This document shows, one piece after another, positions 8,088 to 15,369 of a stretch of DNA of 43,460 nucleotides. A program made the position numbers and the translations under genes. Source of the stretch: Lachnospiraceae bacterium. GTDB taxonomy: Bacteria > Bacillota > Clostridia > Lachnospirales > Lachnospiraceae. The stretch is taken from assembly GCA_021770245.1 (NCBI GenBank), contig JAETRI010000026.1, positions 1 to 43,460 of the forward strand, in the 5' to 3' direction. The notes beneath the pieces were generated by a model. It did no database searches and was not told the DNA's origin. It worked only from the letters and a program-made list of their open reading frames with translations. Position 1 is the first letter of the stretch; every line of letters starts with the position of its first letter.

Positions 8088-8183
8088 GTAAAATAAAAAA
8101 ATAATTTGGATCGGAAAGAAAAGACATTATGCACAAATTATAAGTTATAAAATCTCACAAAATGCCAAATTACATAAAGGATA

Positions 8184-8212
8184 TTGACAGGACAGAAAAA
8201 AGAGATTAAGAT
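8184..8212 (+). promoter_or_regulatory. promoter of the second sugar unit
   Basis: Perfect TTGACA at 8184-8189, 17-base spacer, TAAGAT at 8207-8212. Surrounding DNA from 8088 to 8255 is very AT-rich. Confidence 0.7.
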
Positions 8213-8216
8213 GAAC

Positions 8217-8236
8217 ATATAAATTAATTAATTTAA
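8217..8236 (+). promoter_or_regulatory. candidate ROK-regulator operator, copy 2
   Basis: The core AAATTAATTAATTTA at 8221-8235 is a perfect 13-base-plus AT dyad and shares AAATTAATTAAT with 1496-1507. Its position relative to the -10 box matches that of copy 1, so bound protein would cover the transcription start. Confidence 0.55.
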
Positions 8237-8261
8237 AAAATAATAGAAAAGAGAAAGCTGA

Positions 8262-8286
8262 GCCTGCCTAAGCGGGCGAATGGGAG
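8262..8286 (+). promoter_or_regulatory. variant stem-loop plus ATGGGAG element before pgi
   Basis: GCCTGC (8262-8267), loop CTAA, GCGGGC (8272-8277; one G-U pair), followed by GAATGGGAG. The ATG at 8292 is 5 bases after GGGAG. Same layout as the exact AGATGGGAGC copies; the CTAA loop is shared with copy D. Confidence 0.55.
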
Positions 8287-8291
8287 ACCGT

Positions 8292-9572
8292 ATGAGACTG
8301 GACAGAAATTATGCAAAACCATATCTGAGCCCGCAGGAATATGAGACATACATAGAGAAACACCGGGCAGAACTGGAAAAGCTTAAGAACGGCGGGCATG
8401 CCGACGGCATGCTCGGCTGGCTTCATCCGGAAGATTGGGCGGACGAGGCCATGTGCACACGGATTGAGGAGCTGGCCGGCGAGATCCGGGAAAAGGCGCA
8501 GGTCTTTGTGGTGGTGGGCCTTGGAGGCTCCAATCAGGGGGCGCGTGCGCTCATCGAGGCGCTGTGCCCGCAGGATGCGATGCCGGGCGGACCGGAAATC
8601 CTGTATGCGGCATTGAATCTTTCGGCATCCTATTATGAGACGCTGCTCAAACGCATAGACGGACGTTCGGTCTACGTGAACGTGATTGCCAAGAACTTCC
8701 AGACCTTGGAACCGGGACTTACCTTCCGTATGCTCCGGCATTATATGGAAAGCCGTTATTCCAAAGAGGAGGCGGCGCGGCGCATCATCACGACGGTGAC
8801 GGTCGGGGACGGGATGCTGCATCGGATCAGTGAGGAGAACGGATACCGGTATCTGCCTTTTCCGGAGGATGTGGGAGGCCGGTATTCCGTTTTCACGCCG
8901 GTGGGGCTGCTTCCCGTGGCGGTGGCGGGCATTCATATCAGGGAGCTGATCCAAGGCGCTGTGAAGGCCGAGCGGGCTTGCCTGGCCGGCGGTGAACTCC
9001 TGGAGGATGCAAAAAGCTATGCGGTGACAAGAAATGCGCTGCTGGAGAAGGGATACGGGATCGAGGTCCTTTCCTTCTTTGAACCGCAGCTGGAAGCGTT
9101 CGGCCGTTGGTGGCGGCAGCTTTTTGCGGAAAGCGAAGGGAAGCAAAATACGGCGCTTTTCCCGGCAGTCTGTTCCTTTACGGAGGATCTGCATTCGGTG
9201 GGGCAGTACCTGCAGCAAGGTAAGAGGCAGATGATCGAGACTTTTCTCCATATCGCCACGCCTCCCTGTGACAGGAAAGTAGACCCTGAGCCGCAGATGG
9301 ACGACGGATTTGATTATCTGGACGGAAGAACCTTTCACGAAATCAACGAATGCGCCTACCGGGCCACCGTCAAGGCACATAGCGAGGGCGGTGTTCCCTG
9401 TATGATCGTGGAACTGGACGGATTGGACGCGCGGAGCCTGGGGGAATTGATGTATTTTTACTTCATCGTCTGCGTCTGTTCCTCCGTACTGCTGGGCGTG
9501 GATCCGTTTGACCAGCCGGGCGTGGAAAACTATAAGACGGAAATGTTCCGGCTGCTGAAAACGAAAAAATAG
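8292..9572 (+). CDS. pgi: glucose-6-phosphate isomerase family protein
   Basis: A 426-residue phosphoglucose isomerase-fold enzyme, interconverting an aldose 6-phosphate and ketose 6-phosphate. Seen: the sugar-phosphate-binding segment VVVGLGGSNQGARA, the family signature FPEDVGGRYSVFTPVGLLPVAVAG, the FTEDLHSVGQYLQQGKR block and the C-terminal GVDPFDQPGVENYK. Length fits the short bacterial enzymes. The chosen start follows GGGAG at 5 bases; the in-frame ATG at 8280 overlaps that ribosome-binding site and is rejected. First gene of the second sugar unit. Being inside a regulated sugar operon, it is likely a paralogue serving this pathway rather than the only isomerase of the cell. Confidence 0.9.
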   Translation: MRLDRNYAKPYLSPQEYETYIEKHRAELEKLKNGGHADGMLGWLHPEDWADEAMCTRIEELAGEIREKAQVFVVVGLGGSNQGARALIEALCPQDAMPGGPEILYAALNLSASYYETLLKRIDGRSVYVNVIAKNFQTLEPGLTFRMLRHYMESRYSKEEAARRIITTVTVGDGMLHRISEENGYRYLPFPEDVGGRYSVFTPVGLLPVAVAGIHIRELIQGAVKAERACLAGGELLEDAKSYAVTRNALLEKGYGIEVLSFFEPQLEAFGRWWRQLFAESEGKQNTALFPAVCSFTEDLHSVGQYLQQGKRQMIETFLHIATPPCDRKVDPEPQMDDGFDYLDGRTFHEINECAYRATVKAHSEGGVPCMIVELDGLDARSLGELMYFYFIVCVCSSVLLGVDPFDQPGVENYKTEMFRLLKTKK

Positions 9573-9581
9573 AAAGAGAGG

Positions 9582-9604
9582 GCGCCTGGGACCGAACCGG
9601 GCGC
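9582..9604 (+). promoter_or_regulatory. intercistronic hairpin
   Basis: GCGCCTGG (9582-9589), loop GACCGAA, CCGGGCGC (9597-9604), an 8-bp stem with one G-U pair, followed by AAGGAGCC. It lies between pgi and the next gene and resembles the other stem-loop elements, but the start codon is 34 bases on and uses a different AAGGAGG site. Confidence 0.5.
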
Positions 9605-9638
9605 AAGGAGCCAAAACAGGAAAAGGAGGGATTGATCC

Positions 9639-10709
9639 ATGGGAAAAATCAGGGTAGGCATTGCCGGGACGGGTTATACGGTGGGCATGGCAAACGCCCA
9701 TGTGGGCGGTTACCGGCGCTGCAGCGAAGATTGTGAACTGGTGGCCTTATATGACATTGTCCCGGGACGTACGCAGCAGTGGGCAAAGGAAAAGGGGCTG
9801 GATGTCCGAAGCTGCAAAAGCTTTGACGAGCTGCTGGAGCAGGTGGATGCGGTGAGCATTGTCACGCCGAATTATGCCCATGTACCGCTGGTGATCCGCG
9901 CCCTGGAAAAGGGGAAGCATGTTCTGTGTGAAAAGCCTCTCAGTACGAATGCGGAGGCCTGCAGGGAGGCAGTAAGGTACGGGAAGGTTACGGACCGGGT
10001 GAAGATGATCGGTTTCAGCTACCGGGGTATCCCGGCGGTCCGCTGGATGAAGCAGGAGATCGATGCGGGCAGGCTGGGCCGTATCTTTACCTGGAGGGAA
10101 ACGCTCGGGGGCTGCCGTATTGCCAATCCCCGGGTCAAGCTGGAGTGGAGGATGCAGAAGGATCTTTCCGGTACCGGCGCGCTGGCCGATTTCGGCTGTC
10201 ATATGCTGGATCTGTGCGACTGGACCCTGCATGGGGTGAGCGGAGAAATCAAAGCGGTTCAGGGCATGATGAGCACCACGGTTTCGGAGCGCGAGAGGAT
10301 CTTTGAGACGGGCATGGGAGCCGTGACGAATGACGACAACGCCGTCTTTAACGTGAAGTTTGAAAGCGGGACGCTGGCATCTTTTGTGGCCAGCCGTCTG
10401 GGGGTGCTGCGGCATACGATCGAGGTATACGGAGAAGGCGGTATGATGCTATTCCGTGACGACAGGCCGAATGAGGTGGAAGTGTTCTTCAAGGAAAAGG
10501 GCGGCGGTTATACGGGCAGCGCACAGACGGCCGCGGTGCCTGAGGAGCTGGTGTCGGAACCCTGGTTCGATTCTGAAATCGAGGAATTTATCGACTGCAT
10601 CAAGACAGGGCGTCAGCCAGACCGCAGCTTTGAACGGGCCCTTTACATCCAGGAGATCCTGGACCGGATCCTGGAGTCTGGCGAAACAGGGCGGACCATC
10701 GTATTTTAG
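9639..10709 (+). CDS. Gfo/Idh/MocA family NAD(P)-dependent dehydrogenase 2
   Basis: A 356-residue oxidoreductase. N-terminal Rossmann motif VGIAGTGYTVGMANAH, catalytic-type EKPLS with Lys at K99, and a C-terminal barrel block GTGALADFGCHMLDLCDW carrying the conserved Asp/His pair. It is clearly a different subgroup from the first Gfo/Idh enzyme (different GG.G..D block, no WHRPPSYY block), so the two probably act on different positions or in opposite directions on a pathway intermediate. RBS AAGGAGGG 8 bases before the ATG. It is followed 23 bases later by the TIM-barrel isomerase, the usual pairing in glycoside oxidation/elimination and inositol-type pathways. Confidence 0.88.
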   Translation: MGKIRVGIAGTGYTVGMANAHVGGYRRCSEDCELVALYDIVPGRTQQWAKEKGLDVRSCKSFDELLEQVDAVSIVTPNYAHVPLVIRALEKGKHVLCEKPLSTNAEACREAVRYGKVTDRVKMIGFSYRGIPAVRWMKQEIDAGRLGRIFTWRETLGGCRIANPRVKLEWRMQKDLSGTGALADFGCHMLDLCDWTLHGVSGEIKAVQGMMSTTVSERERIFETGMGAVTNDDNAVFNVKFESGTLASFVASRLGVLRHTIEVYGEGGMMLFRDDRPNEVEVFFKEKGGGYTGSAQTAAVPEELVSEPWFDSEIEEFIDCIKTGRQPDRSFERALYIQEILDRILESGETGRTIVF

Positions 10710-10732
10710 GATGAGGAAAGGAGGAGAACAGG

Positions 10733-11584
10733 ATGAAAATGAGTCTTTTGACCAACAGCTTAACCGGTATCGGGATCACGGATCTGAAGGTCATTGCGGA
10801 TTGGGCCGCGGCCAACGGTATCCGGGAGCTGGATGTGGGGCCCGCGATCCCCATGGACCGGGACGTATTTGAAGAGGTCCTGGGCGAAGGGAAGGTGGAG
10901 ATCCATACCATGATATACTGCCGCAACTTCCTCAGCGAAGATGAAGAGGAAGCGCGGCATCATCAGGAGGCTCTGATGGAGCGCATCCGCTTCGCCGGAG
11001 CGGTGGGCATTGACAAGATCGTATGCTCCACGGGAGTGACGAGGGATGCTTTTTCGGGAATGGGATTTGCGCCGGAAAAGAGCCTGGATGCCTGCGTAGA
11101 GCTGGCAAAACGGTTCCTGGAGGAGGCCGGGAAGAACAACGTGCGCCTTTGCTGGGAGAACTGCCCGATGATGGGAAACATTGCGACCAGCCCGGATATG
11201 TGGCAGGCGCTGTTTGACCGGCTGGACAGCGACAGGATCGGCCTTTGTTATGATCCCTCCCATCTGGTGTGGCAGATGATCGACCCTTACGAGAATATAT
11301 TCCGGTTCCGGAACAAGATTTTCCATGTGCACGCCAAGGATACAACGATCGACAGGGAGAAGCTTAACAGGTACGGTACGCTGCAGAATACGAAATGGTG
11401 GCGCCACCGGCTGCCGGGGCTGGGTGAGCTGGACTGGAACCGGATCGTGGACGGGCTTTATCAGATCGGCTATGACGGGTCTATCTGCATCGAACACGAG
11501 GATCCCGTCTGGGACGGTACGGAGGAAAAGGTAAAACGCGGCATCCTGAAAGCCCGCGATCACGTCTCTTCGTTTTTCATGTAG
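10733..11584 (+). CDS. sugar phosphate isomerase/epimerase-like TIM barrel (AP endonuclease 2 / xylose isomerase-like fold)
   Basis: A 283-residue protein of the xylose-isomerase-like TIM barrel superfamily, in which a divalent metal supports isomerisation, epimerisation, dehydration or glycosidic-bond elimination. Likely metal ligands are in CWENCPMMGN (Glu), CYDPSHLVWQ (Asp/His), HVHAKDT (His) and CIEHEDP (Glu), the normal order in the family. RBS GGAGGAGAACAGG before ATG. With two Gfo/Idh enzymes nearby it fits the module in which a 3-keto intermediate is formed and then cleaved or rearranged. That function is inferred from context; the substrate is unknown. Confidence 0.85.
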   Translation: MKMSLLTNSLTGIGITDLKVIADWAAANGIRELDVGPAIPMDRDVFEEVLGEGKVEIHTMIYCRNFLSEDEEEARHHQEALMERIRFAGAVGIDKIVCSTGVTRDAFSGMGFAPEKSLDACVELAKRFLEEAGKNNVRLCWENCPMMGNIATSPDMWQALFDRLDSDRIGLCYDPSHLVWQMIDPYENIFRFRNKIFHVHAKDTTIDREKLNRYGTLQNTKWWRHRLPGLGELDWNRIVDGLYQIGYDGSICIEHEDPVWDGTEEKVKRGILKARDHVSSFFM

Positions 11585-11608
11585 GGAATGCGGCAGATGA
11601 GAATGCAA

Positions 11609-11640
11609 AAGAAAACCCCATGGAACCCATCGGTTTTCTT
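11609..11640 (+). promoter_or_regulatory. intercistronic hairpin before the binding protein
   Basis: AAGAAAACC (11609-11617) and GGTTTTCTT (11632-11640) with a 14-base loop. It lies between the isomerase and the binding-protein gene and could protect the downstream message, which usually needs to be more abundant. Confidence 0.5.
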
Positions 11641-11670
11641 CGCAGATAAAAAAGGAATGGAGGATCATTT

Positions 11671-13080
11671 ATGAAAGCGAACAAAAAGTTATTCGCACTT
11701 GCAGCGGCGGCCATATTGGCGGCGGGCACAATTGTGGGATGCGGAGGCGACGGAGGGCAGAATGCGGCGGAATCCGCCGAGGCTCCCGCTCCTGCCCAGT
11801 CTTCCGAGGCGGCAGGCGAACCGTCAGCGGAGGAATCGGCTGCGGAGGAATCGGCCAAAAAGCCGTCAGGTGATGCCATAGAGCTCACCATCTGGCACAC
11901 CTGGGGAGCGGGCCCGGGCCTGGATGCCATGCAGCAGATCGCGGACAATTATAACGAATCCAATGACAAGAACATTCATGTTACGCTGGGTTATGTGGCG
12001 AGCCAGTCCAGCGGAAATACGCAGACCATGGATAAGCTGATGGCGGCCATCGCCGCGGGAAGCCCTCCGGATGTGGCGCTGCTGGATAATTTCCAGGTGG
12101 CAGGATGGGCTGCCCAGGAGGCGCTGATGCCTCTGGATGACCTGATGGAGGGTGTGGGGCTCACCCTGGACGGCGTCTATGAATGGGCGCTGGAGGGTTC
12201 CAGATACAAGGACCAAACCTATTCGATCCCCTATAACGGCGATTCCCGTGCCCTGTTTTATAATAAGGATATGTTTGAAGCGGCAGGGCTCGATCCCGAG
12301 AATCCGCCCACGACCATTGACGAGCTGACGGAGGCTGCGGAGAAGCTGACCATCCGGGACGGCTCCAATTACCAGCAGGCCGGGTTTATTCCCTGGCAGT
12401 TTGCGGGGAAACCGATCTATTGCTGGGGCTGGAACTTCGGCGGCGAGTTCTATGATGCCGCAAATAACGTGCTGACGGTGGACGATCCCAAAAACATAGA
12501 GGCAGTGCAGTGGGAAGTTGACTTTGCAGACCGGATGGGCGGTATCGACTTCGTAAACTTTGCAAGCGGCCTGGGCAGCGGCGCGGAGGATCCCTTCGTG
12601 ACAGGACAGCTGGCAATGGCGGTCCGCGGCAACTTCGATATCTCCAATATGGCCGTTTACAATCCGGACATGAACTACGGCGTAACCCCGATCCCTTCCA
12701 AGGAAGCGGGAAAGAGCGCCAACATGATCGGCGGCTGGGGCTGGACGATCCCGAAGGGGGCGAAGAATCCCGAGGCCTCCATCGATTTCCTCAAATATCT
12801 CATCAGCGAAGAAGCGCAGGCTCTGATGTCCGAAATGAGCACCAGCTTCTCCCCGTTAAAGAGCGTCAACGAGACCGTTTTTGCCGGGGACGAGGTGATG
12901 GATGTCTTCCTGCAGGAGCTTGAACACGGAAAGATCCGTCCGCCCGTACCGGTGGGACAGGAGCTGTGGGACGGCCTGAATACGGTCCTGGATTCCGCCC
13001 TGCATAAGGAGGATACGCCGGATAACCTGATGAAGAAGCTGAATGAAAAAATGAATGCGGAATTGCAGAAATATAATTAA
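11671..13080 (+). CDS. CUT1-type ABC transporter sugar-binding lipoprotein
   Basis: A 469-residue extracellular solute-binding protein (family 1). The N-terminus is a lipoprotein signal: MKANKK, a hydrophobic stretch ALAAAAILAAG, and lipobox TIVGC with the lipidated Cys at about residue 25. A flexible linker rich in Ala, Glu, Ser and Pro (residues 27-68) leads to the bilobal domain starting ELTIWHTW. Motifs such as YNGDSRALFYNKDMFEAAGLDPENPPTTIDELTEAAEKL are typical of oligosaccharide/glycoside binders. RBS GGAGG precedes the ATG. Together with the two following permeases it forms an importer; no ATPase gene is in the window, so a shared MsmK-type ATPase encoded elsewhere is likely, as is common in Bacillota. 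Confidence 0.93.
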   Translation: MKANKKLFALAAAAILAAGTIVGCGGDGGQNAAESAEAPAPAQSSEAAGEPSAEESAAEESAKKPSGDAIELTIWHTWGAGPGLDAMQQIADNYNESNDKNIHVTLGYVASQSSGNTQTMDKLMAAIAAGSPPDVALLDNFQVAGWAAQEALMPLDDLMEGVGLTLDGVYEWALEGSRYKDQTYSIPYNGDSRALFYNKDMFEAAGLDPENPPTTIDELTEAAEKLTIRDGSNYQQAGFIPWQFAGKPIYCWGWNFGGEFYDAANNVLTVDDPKNIEAVQWEVDFADRMGGIDFVNFASGLGSGAEDPFVTGQLAMAVRGNFDISNMAVYNPDMNYGVTPIPSKEAGKSANMIGGWGWTIPKGAKNPEASIDFLKYLISEEAQALMSEMSTSFSPLKSVNETVFAGDEVMDVFLQELEHGKIRPPVPVGQELWDGLNTVLDSALHKEDTPDNLMKKLNEKMNAELQKYN

Positions 13081-13097
13081 CCGCATGGAAAACCTGT

Positions 13098-13132
13098 ATC
13101 CGCAGGGCGTGCCCGGGGCCTGCCCTGCGGAT
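13098..13132 (+). promoter_or_regulatory. hairpin between binding protein and permease genes
   Basis: ATCCGCAGGGC (13098-13108) pairs with GCCCTGCGGAT (13122-13132), an 11-bp perfect stem with a 13-base loop and no T-run. Such hairpins after the binding-protein gene commonly allow more binding protein than permease to be made. Confidence 0.7.
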
Positions 13133-13184
13133 GCAGTCTCATACCGCGGATCGGGTTATATTATGGAAAGGCATGGGTATTCAT

Positions 13185-14120
13185 ATGGGCAGTGAGAATA
13201 AAACAAAGAGGCGGAATGCGGGCGCAGGAAAGCACAGGGGCAGTATAGAAGCGAAGAAGGCCAGGATGGGTGTTTTATTCACGCTGCCCTGGATCCTCGG
13301 GCTGTTGATCTTCTACGCCTATCCGCTGATCGCCTCGATCTATTACAGCTTTACCTCTTATAGTATATTGAGCGCGGGGGAATTTGTGGGGCTCGCAAAT
13401 TACCGGACCCTGGTGCAGGATGAATTGTTCTGGAAAAGTATTGTGAATACATTGATCTTTACGGCCATGAGCGTGCCTGTGAATCTGATCCTGGGGGTTG
13501 CCATTGCCCTGCTGCTGAACGTGAAGATCAAGGGGATCGGTATTTACCGTACGATCTTTTTCATCCCCACCCTGGTGCCGGTGGTGGCCACTGCGACCGT
13601 CTGGCGCTGGCTTTTGAATTCCAACTACGGCCTGTTTAACAGCATTTTGGCCAGGTTTGGCTTAGGGCCGGTTCCCTGGCTGGCCAGCGAGGATTGGTCT
13701 AAAATCTCGCTGGTCATGATTGCGGCATGGGGGATCGGGCAGGCGATCATCATCAATCTGGGAGGCCTGCAGGACATTTCGCCGGAATATTACGAAGCGG
13801 CGGCCATAGACGGCGCCAACACCTGGCAGAAGACCCGGCATATCACACTGCCGCTCTTAACGCCGGTGATCTTCTATAATCTGGTGATGAGCATTATCAA
13901 TTCCCTGCAGATTTTCACGCTGCCTTATGCGCTGACCAACGGCGAAGGCTCACCCACCCATTCCCTCACCTTCTACGTGATGCATCTGTACAACAATGCT
14001 TTCGGCTATATGAAAATGGGTTACGCCTCGGCAATGGCATGGATCCTGTTTGTGATCATTCTGATCCTGACACTGATTATTTTCACAACCTCCAAGAAGT
14101 GGGTTCATTATCAGCAATAG
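13185..14120 (+). CDS. CUT1 ABC transporter permease 1 (MalF-type)
   Basis: A 311-residue inner-membrane protein. A basic, cytoplasmic N-terminus (KTKRRNAGAGKHRG) is followed by six predicted transmembrane segments, the first at VLFTLPWILGLLIFYAYPL. The EAA loop that contacts the ATPase is EYYEAAAIDGANTWQKTRHITLPLL. In-frame ATGs at 13173 and 13185 compete; the leader GGAAAGGCATGGGTAT is nearly the same as in front of the TIM-like gene, and in both cases the second ATG is chosen because GGAAAGG lies too close to the first. It partners the permease that starts 16 bases later. Confidence 0.92.
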   Translation: MGSENKTKRRNAGAGKHRGSIEAKKARMGVLFTLPWILGLLIFYAYPLIASIYYSFTSYSILSAGEFVGLANYRTLVQDELFWKSIVNTLIFTAMSVPVNLILGVAIALLLNVKIKGIGIYRTIFFIPTLVPVVATATVWRWLLNSNYGLFNSILARFGLGPVPWLASEDWSKISLVMIAAWGIGQAIIINLGGLQDISPEYYEAAAIDGANTWQKTRHITLPLLTPVIFYNLVMSIINSLQIFTLPYALTNGEGSPTHSLTFYVMHLYNNAFGYMKMGYASAMAWILFVIILILTLIIFTTSKKWVHYQQ

Positions 14121-14136
14121 AAAGGAGGAAAGACAT

Positions 14137-14979
14137 ATGCTTGGCATGACAAAAAAGAAAGCGGTGGGGCACACACTTACGCACATCGTGTTGATTCTGG
14201 TGGGGCTGTTTTTCCTCCTTCCGTTCTTCTGGATGCTCTCCACAGCGTTGAAATCGGATCAGCAGATCTTCGTAAATCCACCGGTCTGGATCCCGGATCC
14301 CGTCATGTGGGAGAACTTCCGGTCGGCGGTTACCGTGATCCCCTTTTTCAGTTATATGAAAAATACCTGTTATGTGGCCCTGATGGACGTGCTGGGAACC
14401 GTCCTGGCCTGCCCTCTGGTGGCCTACGGCCTGTCGCGGCTGGAATGGAAAGGAAGGGATCTTTTGTTTTTCCTCACGATCTCCGTGATGATGATTCCCC
14501 ATGAGGTGACCATGATCCCCCAGTTCATCATGTACAGCAGGGCCGGGCTGGTGGGTACCTACGTACCGCTGTATCTGGCGGCCTTTTTCGGCGGCCGTCC
14601 GTTCATGATCTTCCTGCTGCGGCAGTTTTTCATGAACCTGCCCCGGGATCTGGAGGATGCGGCCCGTATCGACGGGGCGTCCGAACTTGCAGTTTATGCG
14701 AAGGTGGTCCTGCCCCTGGTGGTGCCCGGCATTCTTACGGTGGCTTTGTTTCGTTTTATGAATTCCTGGAACGATTTCCTGGGACCTCTGCTGTATCTGA
14801 GCGACGATCGGAAATATACGATAACCATCGGGCTGCAGATGTTCACGACACAGTATAAAACGGAATGGTCCCTGCTGATGGCGGCTTCCCTTCTGACGGC
14901 GATCCCCGTGGTTGCGGTGTATTTCCTGGTTCAGAAGCGTTTCATAGAAGGGATTACCTTTTCAGGCATCAAGGGATGA
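14137..14979 (+). CDS. CUT1 ABC transporter permease 2 (MalG-type)
   Basis: A 280-residue inner-membrane protein with six predicted transmembrane segments, the first being HIVLILVGLFFLLPFFWMLS. The EAA loop reads DLEDAARIDGASELAVYAKVVLPLV, and the protein ends FIEGITFSGIKG, a very typical MalG/LacG-type terminus. AGGAGGAAAGACAT supplies the ribosome-binding site. Last gene of the second sugar unit; a long inverted repeat follows. Confidence 0.94.
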   Translation: MLGMTKKKAVGHTLTHIVLILVGLFFLLPFFWMLSTALKSDQQIFVNPPVWIPDPVMWENFRSAVTVIPFFSYMKNTCYVALMDVLGTVLACPLVAYGLSRLEWKGRDLLFFLTISVMMIPHEVTMIPQFIMYSRAGLVGTYVPLYLAAFFGGRPFMIFLLRQFFMNLPRDLEDAARIDGASELAVYAKVVLPLVVPGILTVALFRFMNSWNDFLGPLLYLSDDRKYTITIGLQMFTTQYKTEWSLLMAASLLTAIPVVAVYFLVQKRFIEGITFSGIKG

Positions 14980-14992
14980 CAGAAGGATGACA

Positions 14993-15054
14993 CAAACGCG
15001 GGAATGGCCCGGCCGGCCCTTCATACAGGGCCGGCCGAACCATTCCCGCGTTTG
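14993..15054. repeat. long inverted repeat, CAAACGC family, after the permease gene
   Basis: Outer arms CAAACGCGGGAATGG (14993-15007) and CCATTCCCGCGTTTG (15040-15054) pair perfectly; after a 3-by-3 internal loop the inner arms GGCCGGCCCT and AGGGCCGGCC pair too. It ends the sugar unit and may serve as a transcript end, although only a weak T content follows. The ends match the repeats at 129-209 and 1253-1304 but the inner sequence is new, so the ends are what is conserved. Confidence 0.75.
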
Positions 15055-15263
15055 ACTTATTTGGCGTGCTTGTGAAACGGAGTAGGTTTACTGTAATTGT
15101 GTAGTATGCTGAATAAAATATTGCAAAGTAGAATAAAAAACAGCGATATGCCTACTTTTTTATAATTTTTTGAAAAAGATATGTTCAAATGACGAAAAAA
15201 ATGATAAAATATGGTAAAAATATGGAAAACAAATGAAGGGACGGGGAAGGAAAAAGGCAGCGG
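15055..15263 (+). other. AT-rich intergenic region upstream of the Tc locus
   Basis: No gene seen. The stretch 15100-15240 is far richer in A and T than the rest of the window and should hold the Tc promoter. The best candidate is TTCAAA near 15183 with AAATAT near 15206 at 17 bases, which is weak. A sharp drop in GC before a toxin locus is typical of regulated or acquired DNA. Confidence 0.35.
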
Positions 15264-15344
15264 CGCAGACACCCGCAGGCGCCGGGGCGCAAAGAAGGCT
15301 CCTGTCGGAAGCCTGCTTTGCGCCCCGGCGTCCGGGAATCTGCG
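15264..15344. repeat. long imperfect hairpin just before the TcB-TcC start
   Basis: The arms 15264-15302 and 15307-15344 pair over about 36 positions with a few mismatches and a 4-base loop (TGTC); the best paired part is GCCGGGGCGCAAAG with CTTTGCGCCCCGGC. The right arm is repeated at 85-110. It lies between the AT-rich region and the TTG start, inside what would be the message leader, and could hinder or protect Tc mRNA. Confidence 0.7.
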
Positions 15345-15369
15345 TTGTTACAAAAAAAGAGGTGGGATA

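Noticed and set aside
8268-9701. 477-residue minus-strand open frame opposite pgi
   Set aside because: Antisense shadow of a clear isomerase gene; no family features and no ribosome-binding site.
1461-14979. Naming the sugar cluster as a known inositol, levoglucosan, C-glycoside or sulfoquinovose pathway
   Set aside because: Some folds match (Gfo/Idh, TIM barrel), but defining enzymes of each pathway are absent, so the substrate stays open.
15211-15369. Upstream extension of the TcB-TcC gene from the ATG at 15211
   Set aside because: The extra 53 residues come from a repeat hairpin, there is no good ribosome-binding site, and the family N-terminus (EEMALPKGGG) fits the TTG at 15370 with AGAGG in front.
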